Positions 46,918 through 56,770 of a stretch of DNA of 64,000 nucleotides are shown one piece after another; within the stretch, counting starts at the first letter, position 1; each line of letters begins with the position of its first letter. The notes beneath the pieces are model-generated. The model was not told the DNA's origin, searched no databases, and worked only from the letters and a program-made list of their open reading frames with translations. The position numbers were made by a program, and so were the translations under genes. This DNA comes from Clostridia bacterium. Lineage in GTDB: Bacteria; Bacillota; Clostridia; Christensenellales; UBA3700. The stretch is taken from NCBI GenBank assembly GCA_029061605.1, contig JAIDRT010000053.1:1-64000 (forward strand), given 5' to 3'.

Positions 46918-49335
46918 TTATGCTATCTTGACAAGATTCTTATTTGCTAAATCTACGCTGTAAAGATGCGAGTCTCCCAAATAATTGTAATAATTGATAA
47001 AATACAATTTACCTTTAAGCAAAGTCAACTCGCTTGCATAGTAAGTAGACGACCTAGCAAGAATCAGATTCGGCGTTTGGTCTTCTCTTGCATTTATGCT
47101 TATTGAATATATTCCGCTTGAATCATTAGAAGTCACGTCATTATAATAATATATTGTATCTCCATCTACAACGATTTCTAATGGATCCGTTGCCTTAGAC
47201 ACAATCACTGCATATCCAGTGCCGTCGACATTGATCCTTGACAGTCTTTTGTTAAGATATCCTACTCCGTATTGTTCTCTAAAATATACGACTCCGTTTG
47301 AGATTACAAACGTATCTACATTGCCTTTCTTGACAGTAATAGGAGCATTTACCGTATAATCGTCAATAGGCATTTTTAACAAATCTCTTCCGTCTACAAA
47401 ATAAATATACCCTTGATAATAAGTTAGGAATTGAGCGCCTTTATCATATACCAAAGTATCGTTGCCTTGAGCGTCTATCTCGTGAATTGCGGTGCGAACG
47501 TTGGCAGTATTCTTTTCCACGTAAAAGATCTTATTGCCGTCGCTGACTATATCTACGCAATCGTTTTCGGATACTAATTCAGGAATCCCTCCTCTCATAT
47601 CAAGTTTATACAAATAGTTTTTCATTAATTTACTTTCCGTATTAAAATACAAAGTGTTGCCAATTATTGAAAAATCTATTACCTTCCCTGATGTAATTCT
47701 TGAGAATACTCCATTAACTGAATTATATGAATAAAGCGATTTGCCGTTGTAAATATCCATAAAATAGATATAGTTGCCATACGTTGCAATTTTACTGCCT
47801 GTAGTTACAGGAGTGCTCTCAGGCGCAGTAAATCCCTCAAGAATTTCTTCAGACTGTTCTCTAATCAAATCATATAAACAAAGCATTTGCGTGCTCACTT
47901 TATAATACGCAATAGTGTTATCATTTATCTTTGTCAATGAAGTATAATTTTCTCCATCGGCAGCAATGACCTTAGTGCCGCTTAGATTTTTGTCAGAAGT
48001 AGGGTACGCGTTGACCTTATAAATTCCCTTTCCTCTTATAAGCGAAGTAAGTTTGTCTACGTTGAGGTAATATAATTCGTTATTTATTATTGTAAGATTA
48101 CTACCTGAATCTATAGTCAACTTGCGCATTGTAGAGGTTGAAATATTGTAATTGGCAATATAATCTCCGAGCAGATTGTCAACTGTAAAGAACAAATATC
48201 CGTTTTCAGCGGTCAGCGTAGAAATTTTTTCATCAATAATCAAAGTTCGTTCCCCGCCGTTCGTACTTATTCTTGAAAGTTTATATCCGTTATTACCGTC
48301 AGCAAAATAAATAGAATTATTCAAAACCTGCAAATATTTTGCCTTACCTTGTGAGAGCAATACAGGATCTGATTCTGTCTGAGTTGAATTATTGATTGCT
48401 ATTTTATATATTCCGCTAGAATTAGCAGTCAGGCCATTGACAGCAAAATATAGATTTACTCCGTCTGTACAAAGATATTCACCATTTTTAAACTCCACGA
48501 TTTGGCTATCGCCGTCTACGATTTTCTTTATACTTGATGCAAACATCGTATAACTTCTATAATAGATATTTCCATTATTAGTTATAGCAAAATCATACGG
48601 CACGTCAGAACTAATTTTTTGCACTCCGTCCTGCGACGTGTAGTAATAAAGTTTATCACTGTCTAATGCGTTAGCAAAATACAATTTTCCTCCTGCGTAC
48701 GCGATATGCCTTTCTTTTTCCGATGCAGTAATCTCCAACGTTGTCTCCAATACTAAATTATTGTAATTGCTATTCGTTAACTTTGCTACTACTGTGTATT
48801 TACCTGTCTCTACCGCGCTGTTTTTTAAACTGGAATCCTCCTTGCAAGAATACGTGACTGTAGTATTTTCAGGCAATTGTCCTACAATCTCAACGCAATG
48901 TTGCAAACCGTCATACTCTTCTTTAACACTTGGAAAAGTAATTCCTTGAAAATCTGCTTTATTTATGATAAGTTTAGCGCGCAATACAAGCGTCTTATAT
49001 CCTTCGCCTGATAAAGTTGCTATGGCTTCATACTCTCCAGCATTAGTTTGTTGAGCGCTTTGATACTGCACCTTTACTCCCTGAGGCACGTCACCATTGA
49101 CTGCAATAACGTGCGCAGTTCCATCGTATGTTACTGTCAAATCGTTAAACGTCACTCCTGTAATATCTTTTAAAACAGTCTCTCCGCTTGAACTGACATC
49201 TCCGCTCGGAGTTATTTCTCCGCTTGATTGATTGTCGTTGTCATTGTCATTACCGCCTGGATTTACGCAAGCGCAAAATATGCTTACGCTAAGCAAAATG
49301 ACCAACAGTACAATAAGTATTTTGAAATTCTTCAT
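46918..49335 (-). CDS. Lipoprotein with two MBG-like domains and DUF5050-like beta-propeller
   Basis: Lipobox region ILLSVSIFCACVNPGG; VTYDGTAHVIAVNGDVPQGVKVQY...NAGEY repeats; repeated GKLYFANALDSDKLYYY-type blades. Start 49335 by AAGGAG (track start 49383). Confidence 0.8.
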   Translation of the reverse strand: MKNFKILIVLLVILLSVSIFCACVNPGGNDNDNDNQSSGEITPSGDVSSSGETVLKDITGVTFNDLTVTYDGTAHVIAVNGDVPQGVKVQYQSAQQTNAGEYEAIATLSGEGYKTLVLRAKLIINKADFQGITFPSVKEEYDGLQHCVEIVGQLPENTTVTYSCKEDSSLKNSAVETGKYTVVAKLTNSNYNNLVLETTLEITASEKERHIAYAGGKLYFANALDSDKLYYYTSQDGVQKISSDVPYDFAITNNGNIYYRSYTMFASSIKKIVDGDSQIVEFKNGEYLCTDGVNLYFAVNGLTANSSGIYKIAINNSTQTESDPVLLSQGKAKYLQVLNNSIYFADGNNGYKLSRISTNGGERTLIIDEKISTLTAENGYLFFTVDNLLGDYIANYNISTSTMRKLTIDSGSNLTIINNELYYLNVDKLTSLIRGKGIYKVNAYPTSDKNLSGTKVIAADGENYTSLTKINDNTIAYYKVSTQMLCLYDLIREQSEEILEGFTAPESTPVTTGSKIATYGNYIYFMDIYNGKSLYSYNSVNGVFSRITSGKVIDFSIIGNTLYFNTESKLMKNYLYKLDMRGGIPELVSENDCVDIVSDGNKIFYVEKNTANVRTAIHEIDAQGNDTLVYDKGAQFLTYYQGYIYFVDGRDLLKMPIDDYTVNAPITVKKGNVDTFVISNGVVYFREQYGVGYLNKRLSRINVDGTGYAVIVSKATDPLEIVVDGDTIYYYNDVTSNDSSGIYSISINAREDQTPNLILARSSTYYASELTLLKGKLYFINYYNYLGDSHLYSVDLANKNLVKIA

Positions 49336-49647
49336 CCTTTTTCTCCTTATAATTTCCAAGAAAGTTCTTTTACTTGCCCACAATATTTAAATTACAAAAG
49401 TGTGCATCTTACTGAGTGATAGATACATTATAAATAAAGATAATGTTATTGTCAATGATTATAGTCAATTTAATTTTAACTTGAGTTATTTATCAAAATG
49501 CGCATTTATATAAAATTTCTTCAATTAATAAAATCGTCTATAGCGCAAAATTTTGTTGAAAATTTGCTTCAAATCACTTTACAACTTTAGCGAGATAAAG
49601 TATAATGACTTCACTACCCTAAAGTAGGGACAAAAGGAGACATAAAA

Positions 49648-50490
49648 ATGAAAAAGAAAATTATCGTTGCGCTGTTGCTCTGTTTGATAACATTGACAAG
49701 CGTATTTGCATTCGCAGGTTGTGAGAAATATCTCAACAACGAAACGCTTAAAGGCTATGACGTAGACCTTGCGAAAGCTGTAGCGCAGGAACTTGGAGTG
49801 GAAATTAAGTTTTTGGAAATCAACTGGAATAAAAAAATTATTGAATTGAATTCTGGAAACATTGACTTGATATGGAATGGTATGACGATCCTTGACAGCT
49901 TAAAAACCGAAATGGAAATTTCCAATCCATATATGAGTAATAAACAAGTATGCGTAGTTAAAAAAGAAAACGCAAGCAAATACAACTCTCTTGACGCAAT
50001 GAAGGGTGCTAATTTTACTTATGAATTAGGTAGCTCTGCTGAAACTTGGGCAATAAATAACGGATTTGCAGGCGAATTTTCTGGAAAAGATACTCAAATG
50101 ATGGCAATGACGGACGTATTGTCTGGAAGTAGTGATGTCGCTGTCGTAGACCTTCTTCTTGCCAATTTCTACACTACGTCTAATTCTTCTTTTGCAAATT
50201 TGACTCCAACAATTACTCTTACAGAAGAAAGCTATGGAATAGGAGCAAAAAAAGGTAACGTTGCTTTAATGGATAAAATTTGCACAGCTATTATGAAATT
50301 GCAAGAAAATGGTACTGTAAACGAAATTGCTAAAAAGTACGGTCTTGAAGAAAGAGTTATAGACTTAAACTATACGTCTAAATGGGACAGTTTGACAGAC
50401 GAGGATAAAGCAAACTGGAACAAAATCCAAGAAAAGGGATACTTTGTCGTAGGTTGTACGATTTATGCGCCAATGACATATACAGATTGA
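49648..50490 (+). CDS. Polar amino-acid ABC transporter substrate-binding lipoprotein, apparently circularly permuted
   Basis: Lipobox AFAGC; LKGYDVDLAKAVAQELGVEIKFLEINWNKKIIELNSGNIDLIWNGMTI; C-terminal WNKIQEKGYFVVGCTIYAPMTYTD resembles the usual N-terminal first strand of this family. Confidence 0.85.
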   Translation: MKKKIIVALLLCLITLTSVFAFAGCEKYLNNETLKGYDVDLAKAVAQELGVEIKFLEINWNKKIIELNSGNIDLIWNGMTILDSLKTEMEISNPYMSNKQVCVVKKENASKYNSLDAMKGANFTYELGSSAETWAINNGFAGEFSGKDTQMMAMTDVLSGSSDVAVVDLLLANFYTTSNSSFANLTPTITLTEESYGIGAKKGNVALMDKICTAIMKLQENGTVNEIAKKYGLEERVIDLNYTSKWDSLTDEDKANWNKIQEKGYFVVGCTIYAPMTYTD

Positions 50491-50491
50491 T

Positions 50492-51142
50492 ATGAACGAA
50501 TTTCTGCAAGTAACTAAAACACTTTTAGAGGCAAGCAAATACACCTTTGGGCTGTTTTTTGCAACACTGATAATTGCCATACCTTTGGGTATGGTAATTT
50601 GTGCCTTTGCAATGAGCAAATTCAAGCCTTTGAAATACGTAACAAACGTCTTTATTTGGGTAATCAGGGGCACTCCGCTTATGTTGCAAATCATTGTCGT
50701 GATGTATGCTCCAGGGTTGCTCTTTAATATGCCCGTACACGAGAGATTTTTGGCGGCTCTTATCGCATTTGTAATAAACTACGCCGTGTATTTTGCTGAG
50801 ATATACAGAGGCGGAATTATTTCAATGCCAATAGGTCAATACGAAGCTTGCAAGGTGCTAGGTATGAGCAAAGCGCAGACCAATAGACTTATCATTTTGC
50901 CACAGGTAGCAAAGAAGATAACCCCTGCGATGAGCAACGAGGTCATAACTCTTGTCAAAGACACTTCCCTTGCGCGCGTCATAGGGATTGCGGAAATAAT
51001 TATGGAATCGGAAAAAATCGTCGCAACAAAAGGCATATTGTGGCCGCTATTCTACACCGGCGTATTCTATCTTGCAATGATAGGCGTATTGACACTATTC
51101 TTCAAGTGGCTTGAAAAGAAAATGAATTATTACAGGGCGTGA
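50492..51142 (+). CDS. Amino-acid ABC transporter permease (HisM-like)
   Basis: FIWVIRGTPLMLQIIVVMY; EIYRGGIISMPIGQYEACKVLGMSKAQTNRLIILPQ. Confidence 0.95.
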   Translation: MNEFLQVTKTLLEASKYTFGLFFATLIIAIPLGMVICAFAMSKFKPLKYVTNVFIWVIRGTPLMLQIIVVMYAPGLLFNMPVHERFLAALIAFVINYAVYFAEIYRGGIISMPIGQYEACKVLGMSKAQTNRLIILPQVAKKITPAMSNEVITLVKDTSLARVIGIAEIIMESEKIVATKGILWPLFYTGVFYLAMIGVLTLFFKWLEKKMNYYRA

Positions 51143-51150
51143 GGTGAAGT

Positions 51151-52152
51151 ATGGCATTTTTTGAAGTAAAAGACGTATACAAAAACTTTGGCGCCAACAG
51201 AGTGCTAAAAGGTATTGATTTGCAACTCGACGAAGGTCAGGTGCTTGCCATAATAGGCTCGTCGGGCAGCGGCAAGACTACTCTGCTCCGCTGTATCAAC
51301 TTTTTGGAAATTCCTGACAAGGCAGATATCTACCTCAGTGGAGAAAATATCTTTTCGGTAGACAATCTTGACAAAATAAACGAGACTTTGCAAAACGCAG
51401 ACGAAAGTCAAACGCAAATCTCCACTGCCGACATTGCAAAAGAAGACAGCGGCGCCCAACTGACAAATTCAAAAGAAAGCGGCGTAGACATAATAGACAC
51501 AACTGAAAAAAAACTGCAGAAACAAAAGTCTAAGCCAGTCAAGATAAGCAAAGAGAAGAAAAAACAGATTGCCGAGCAAAGGCTAAAATTCGGAATGGTC
51601 TTTCAATCTTTCAACCTATTCCCGCATTACAGCGTACAAAAAAACCTCACTTTGGCGGCAAGGCTCAAATATGACAAGGCGCTCAAACCTCTTGACAAGT
51701 ATTTCTCCAAGTCTGTGAGAATTGCAAGAAAAAAGGCGTTCAAGGAAATTGACGAAAGGGCTGTAGCGTTGCTCCAAAGAGTGGGACTAGGCGAAAAACT
51801 CAAAGCCTACCCTTGCGAACTCTCCGGCGGTCAGCAACAGCGCGTAGCCATTGCGAGAGCGTTGATTTTACAACCCGAAATACTCTGTTTTGACGAGCCT
51901 ACGAGCGCGCTTGATCCCGAACTGACGAGAGAGGTGCTCAAAGTAATCAAGGATCTCAAAAACGACGGACACACTATGATAGTCGTCACTCACGAAATGG
52001 AATTTGCAAGAAAAGTCGCAGACAAAGTCATATTTATGGCAGACGGCGTGATCGAAGAGCAAAGCTCTCCCGAAGAAGTATTTGGCAATCCGCAAAGTCC
52101 TAAGACTAAAGCATTCTTGCAAGAGAGCGAAAAAAGCATAGACGAGGATTAA
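51151..52152 (+). CDS. Amino-acid ABC transporter ATP-binding protein with large insertion
   Basis: IIGSSGSGKTTLLRCINFLE, MVFQSFNLFPHYSV, CELSGGQQQRVAIARALILQPEILCFDEPTSALDPE. Confidence 0.95.
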   Translation: MAFFEVKDVYKNFGANRVLKGIDLQLDEGQVLAIIGSSGSGKTTLLRCINFLEIPDKADIYLSGENIFSVDNLDKINETLQNADESQTQISTADIAKEDSGAQLTNSKESGVDIIDTTEKKLQKQKSKPVKISKEKKKQIAEQRLKFGMVFQSFNLFPHYSVQKNLTLAARLKYDKALKPLDKYFSKSVRIARKKAFKEIDERAVALLQRVGLGEKLKAYPCELSGGQQQRVAIARALILQPEILCFDEPTSALDPELTREVLKVIKDLKNDGHTMIVVTHEMEFARKVADKVIFMADGVIEEQSSPEEVFGNPQSPKTKAFLQESEKSIDED

Positions 52153-52153
52153 T

Positions 52154-52423
52154 ATGAACGCAGACCATATGAACGAAATGATACAAAAACTATATTTAGT
52201 AATCTCCAAACTCTCCACTCCCAACGAGTGCAAGATGTTTTTTCAAGACCTTTGCACCAACAAGGAAATCGAGCAGATGGCGCAGCGTATCGAGTCTGCA
52301 CTGCTGTTAAAGCAAGGTTTGACTTACACTCAGGTCATTGAGCAGACCAACATCTCTTCGGCAACTCTGTCAAGAGTATCTAGAGCGTTGCAATACGGAG
52401 AGGGATACAAGAAATTTATTTGA
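52154..52423 (+). CDS. YerC/YecD family TrpR-related protein
   Basis: FFQDLCTNKEIEQMAQRIESALLLKQGLTYTQVIEQTNISSATLSRVSRALQYGEGYK. Confidence 0.92.
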   Translation: MNADHMNEMIQKLYLVISKLSTPNECKMFFQDLCTNKEIEQMAQRIESALLLKQGLTYTQVIEQTNISSATLSRVSRALQYGEGYKKFI

Positions 52424-52598
52424 ATTGATATACGCGAACGTAATCAATCGCAAAATCGTAATTTTTGCTCTTATCGTTTTTGGAATGATAGGAGCATATT
52501 CTTTTCAAAATTGCTTATTGACTTGTCACAAAGCGTTATGCTATCATTATTTATAGTAGAATTAGAAAGCAAATAACCCCAACTACGGAGAAAAATTT

Positions 52599-55118
52599 AT
52601 GGAAATTTCACTTAACGGACAATGGTCGTTGAAAATGGTCGGCAACGACAGAATCTATAAAGCAAACGTACCCGGCGACGTCTTTACTGACTTGCAGGCA
52701 AACGACGTAATCCACCACCCTCTCATAGGTCTCAACGAAGAACTCGTTCAGTGGGTAGGACGCGCAGATTGGGAATATTCAAGAACATTTCAAGTAGACA
52801 AACAAGCGCTTGAATACCAATACGTCGAACTCAATTGCCTTATGCTCGACACGTTGGCAGAAGTCTACGTCAACGGCAAACTCGTTGCAAACGTCAAGAA
52901 TATCAACAGACGATACGCTTGGAATATAAAAGAATTGATAAGCGAAGGGGAAAACTCCATAAAAATTATATTCCGCTCTCCCCTTTTGTATATTGCCAAC
53001 AAGCACAAAAAACACCGTCTGCCCAACAGTACGCTGGGAGAAGCCGGCTCTTGCCATATCCGCAAAAGTCCCTATCATTTTGGCTGGGATTGGGGTCCGC
53101 ACTTGCTTACCTGCGGCATATCGGGAGACTGCTTTGTCAATTGCTACAACGTGTGCAAAATTACCCGCTTGGATATAAAGCAGACGCACTCGGACAATTG
53201 CGTAGATATAGATCTGAAGACTTATTTGTCAAACCAAGTAGACGGATTAAAAGTAGAATATTCACTGTCGTTTGACGGACAGGAAGTATGCTCTGCGATT
53301 GGCGAAACTGCAACGCTCAAAGTGCAAAATCCGCGCATCTGGTGGTGCAACAATATGGGCGAGCAACCGCTATACGACCTTGACGTCAAGGTATATAAAG
53401 ACAATGAAATAGTTGCGCAAAAGTCGCAAAAGATAGGTTTGCGTACAATAACTCTTGACAAAGAACTCGACGATATAGGTCGCAACTTTTGTTTTTACGT
53501 CAACAGCAAAAAAATCTTTGCAAGAGGCGCCAATTGGATACCCGCAGACAGTTTTATCAACAACGTAAGCGACGAAAAACTCTACGATCTGCTCTATAAG
53601 GCAAAATCGTGCAATATGAATATGATAAGAGTCTGGGGCGGCGGATATTATGAAAGCGACAGATTCTATGATATGTGCGACAAACTTGGTCTGCTTGTGT
53701 GGCAGGATTTTAACTTCGCCTGCTCACCATATCCCTTTGACGACAAGGAGTTTTTGGACGAGGTACTAGCCGAAGTCGAAGACAACGTCCTTAGGCTCAA
53801 AAACCACGCTTGCCTGTGTCTTTGGGCGGGCAACAACGAGATAGAATCAATGTCTATGGCTTGGCTCAACAGAAGACAGGTAATAAAAGATTGCGGCGAA
53901 TTTTTCTACAAGACTTTGCCTGAATACCTTGCTCCCCTTGACGAAAACACTCCGTATTGGGCGTGCACTCCTTCAAGCGGAGAATATATGAAAAACATCA
54001 ACACCCCAGACAAAGGCGACACGCATCTGTGGCACGTATGGCACGGCTTGAGAAAACTTGAATACTATAAAGATATGCCCACTAGATTTTGTAGCGAATT
54101 TGGCATAGAATCTCTGCCCTCGCTCAACGCTATTGAGGAATTTTCTGACGGTCACGAATACACGAGCGTGCATTGCGCGCTTGCCAAAGCGCACCAAAAA
54201 TGTATAGGCGGCAACGGCAAAATCAAGTATTATATGCTCTCCAAATTCTGGACGCCCAAACGCTTTGAAGACACGGTATATCTATCCCAACTTACGCAAG
54301 CGCTTTGCATAAAAAACGCAACCGAAGGCTGGCGAATAAATCCCCGCTGTCACGGCGCACTGTACTGGCAGTATAACGACTGCTGGGGCGTAAATTCTTG
54401 GTCGGGTATGGACTATTACGGCAATATGAAAGCCTTGCAATATTGCGCAAGAAGATTCAATCAAAATACGCTGCTTGTATTCCAAAGACAGGATACGCTG
54501 ATGAACGTCTTGTTCGTCAACGACTGCAATACCCGCATTAAGACAAAAATCAAATGCGGAGTTATGACCTATGACGGCGAAATTTTAAGCGGTCTTGTCA
54601 ACACTGCTGAATTGGAAGAAAGTTCGGTAGGACAGGTGGCAAAACTCGACTTGCCGTCTATACTCAAAAAACGTAAAGAAAAGACCTGCTACGTATACGC
54701 AGTCGCTTACGACGAAGACGGCAATATAATGTGTCAAGAGACTCTGCCTCTTACCAACGAAAACAAAGTCAAACTCCCCAAAACTCAACTGACTTACCAA
54801 CTCTCCATATCTGACAACACCGTCAAAATGGATATAAAGTCTACGGATTACGCAAGGTTTGTGGAGATAAGGCTCAAGGGATATGCCACTATGCTCTCTG
54901 ACAATTATTTTGATATGTTGCCAAAACAAACCAAGAGCGTGACCTTTGAGTTGCCAAAGGGCGAAAATTTGGAGAGCATCAAAGAAAAGTTATCCATCCG
55001 CTCGCTTTGCGACATTGAGAGAAAGCACTCTGCTCTGCGCGATAAGATGGACAAGGGCGCAATCTTCTGGAATCCAATAAACCTTGCAAATTATATTGCA
55101 AGAACATTTGATAAGTAG
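52599..55118 (+). CDS. GH2 beta-mannosidase
   Basis: NGQWSLKMVGNDRIYKANVPGDVFTDL; RVWGGGYYESDRFYDMCDKLGLLVWQDFNFAC; LWAGNNEIES; RFCSEFGIESLPS. Confidence 0.94.
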   Translation: MEISLNGQWSLKMVGNDRIYKANVPGDVFTDLQANDVIHHPLIGLNEELVQWVGRADWEYSRTFQVDKQALEYQYVELNCLMLDTLAEVYVNGKLVANVKNINRRYAWNIKELISEGENSIKIIFRSPLLYIANKHKKHRLPNSTLGEAGSCHIRKSPYHFGWDWGPHLLTCGISGDCFVNCYNVCKITRLDIKQTHSDNCVDIDLKTYLSNQVDGLKVEYSLSFDGQEVCSAIGETATLKVQNPRIWWCNNMGEQPLYDLDVKVYKDNEIVAQKSQKIGLRTITLDKELDDIGRNFCFYVNSKKIFARGANWIPADSFINNVSDEKLYDLLYKAKSCNMNMIRVWGGGYYESDRFYDMCDKLGLLVWQDFNFACSPYPFDDKEFLDEVLAEVEDNVLRLKNHACLCLWAGNNEIESMSMAWLNRRQVIKDCGEFFYKTLPEYLAPLDENTPYWACTPSSGEYMKNINTPDKGDTHLWHVWHGLRKLEYYKDMPTRFCSEFGIESLPSLNAIEEFSDGHEYTSVHCALAKAHQKCIGGNGKIKYYMLSKFWTPKRFEDTVYLSQLTQALCIKNATEGWRINPRCHGALYWQYNDCWGVNSWSGMDYYGNMKALQYCARRFNQNTLLVFQRQDTLMNVLFVNDCNTRIKTKIKCGVMTYDGEILSGLVNTAELEESSVGQVAKLDLPSILKKRKEKTCYVYAVAYDEDGNIMCQETLPLTNENKVKLPKTQLTYQLSISDNTVKMDIKSTDYARFVEIRLKGYATMLSDNYFDMLPKQTKSVTFELPKGENLESIKEKLSIRSLCDIERKHSALRDKMDKGAIFWNPINLANYIARTFDK

Positions 55119-55162
55119 TTTAATTATCGTCATTGACGCTCACACGATACGCTTTATATTTT

Positions 55163-55190
55163 TGTCACCTCGAGCATAGTCGAGATGACA
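55163..55190. repeat. REP-like palindrome (TGTCACCTCGAGCATAGTCGAGATGACA)
   Basis: Near-perfect inverted repeat in intergenic region. Confidence 0.55.
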
Positions 55191-55290
55191 TTTAAAAAGT
55201 TATTGCGTAATTACAGGTTATGACGCACGCCCTCAAAGGATATCTATACTCTATATGTATAAATTTTGAAAATTTAGCAATAACCTAAAT

Positions 55291-56763
55291 ATGCTAAACT
55301 ACCAAGACGAATACAACAAAATAACTACAGAGTTCGGCGGAACGTGCGACTTGCGCAAAATCGAGTTGACGATTTGCGGAAAAAACGCCTGTTTCTTTTA
55401 TATTGACGGATATATAGATACTCTTCTCTTTGAGGACAATATTCTATCCCCTCTCAAAGACCTACAGGGCGATATGCAAGTCAACATAGATCTGCTCAAT
55501 CAGAACACGCAGATGACTACGCCGATTGAGGAATTGACAGACACAGCCAAAGCCATTGAAGACATTTCTGCCGGCGAAATAGTTTTACTAGCAGACGGCG
55601 CGCAAAACTTCTTTAAGTACAGCGAAAAGAAATATCAGTTGAGAGCCGTTGCAGAACCGCCTGTATCTACTGTGCTCAGAGGACCGCGAGAAGGCTTTAT
55701 AGAAGATCTCAAAACCAATATGTTTTTGATACGGCGCCGCCTTGCCACACCCAAGTTGACTTTTGAGATGCTCAGCGTGGGCAAGTATACGCAGACCAAA
55801 GTGGCGATAGGCTTTATTGACGGCGTAGCCGACCCTCAAATCGTCAACAGAATCAAAACGCAGATTGAGGGAATCAATATTGACGGCATAATCGAATCGT
55901 CATATATCGCAAGATATCTTGAAGAAAACAAGTTTTCGCTGTTTTCACACGTAGGCTCAAGCGAAAAGCCTGATACCGTGACGGCGAAAATGCTTGAAGG
56001 AAGAGTCGCCATATTGGTAGACGGCTCGCCTGCCGTCCTCACTCTTCCCTTCCTGATGTACGAAAACTTCCAAATGAGCGAAGACTATTATATCAAGAGT
56101 TATCGCGCTTCTTCCGTGCGTATAATCAGACTTTTTGCAGTGATTTTTTCTATTCTTATGCCAGGAATTTACGTGGCTCTGCAAGAACACCAATACCAAC
56201 TATTCCCTATCAAATATCTTGTGTCCGTATTAGGACAGATATCCAATATTCCGCTGTCTCCGACATTGGAAATGATTCTCGTGCTGGTGATATTTGAGAT
56301 ACTCAACGAGACGTCTATCCGTATGCCTAGATACGTCAGTATGGCTCTGTCTGTAGTGGGCGCAATCATTCTTGGAGAGGCGGCGGTGACAGCAGGACTA
56401 TTCTCCATCTCTTCAGTTATTATTGTTGCAATATCCACTGTCGGCGTATATTGCGTACCCGACGAAATCAACTCGTCAAGCATATTGAGATTTGCCTTTG
56501 TCGCCATAGGCGGCGTGCTGGGACTGGCAGGCATATTGCTTGGCGTGGCTGGGCTGTTGGCATACCTGTGTTCTATCAACAGTTATGGCGTGTCGTATAT
56601 GTCGCCGTTTGCTCCGTCGCTTATGCACGATTGGCAAGACGGACCTATCAAAGCCCAATTGCAGGAATTTGGCGAACGCCCATACTCCATTCCTACCAAC
56701 AACCGCACCCGCCAACGTACGCAAATAGCAGAAAACGAAGTAAACAACGACGCGAATCAATAG
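55291..56763 (+). CDS. Spore germination protein GerA family (A subunit)
   Basis: VLRGPREGFIEDLKTNMFLIRRRLATPKL; GRVAILVDGSPAVLTLPFLMYENFQMSEDYY. Confidence 0.95.
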   Translation: MLNYQDEYNKITTEFGGTCDLRKIELTICGKNACFFYIDGYIDTLLFEDNILSPLKDLQGDMQVNIDLLNQNTQMTTPIEELTDTAKAIEDISAGEIVLLADGAQNFFKYSEKKYQLRAVAEPPVSTVLRGPREGFIEDLKTNMFLIRRRLATPKLTFEMLSVGKYTQTKVAIGFIDGVADPQIVNRIKTQIEGINIDGIIESSYIARYLEENKFSLFSHVGSSEKPDTVTAKMLEGRVAILVDGSPAVLTLPFLMYENFQMSEDYYIKSYRASSVRIIRLFAVIFSILMPGIYVALQEHQYQLFPIKYLVSVLGQISNIPLSPTLEMILVLVIFEILNETSIRMPRYVSMALSVVGAIILGEAAVTAGLFSISSVIIVAISTVGVYCVPDEINSSSILRFAFVAIGGVLGLAGILLGVAGLLAYLCSINSYGVSYMSPFAPSLMHDWQDGPIKAQLQEFGERPYSIPTNNRTRQRTQIAENEVNNDANQ

Positions 56764-56770
56764 GTGATCT

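Noticed and set aside
52338-52556. 72-aa plus-strand ORF after YerC
   Set aside because: Mostly overlaps YerC in another frame; the tail has no RBS or recognised family.
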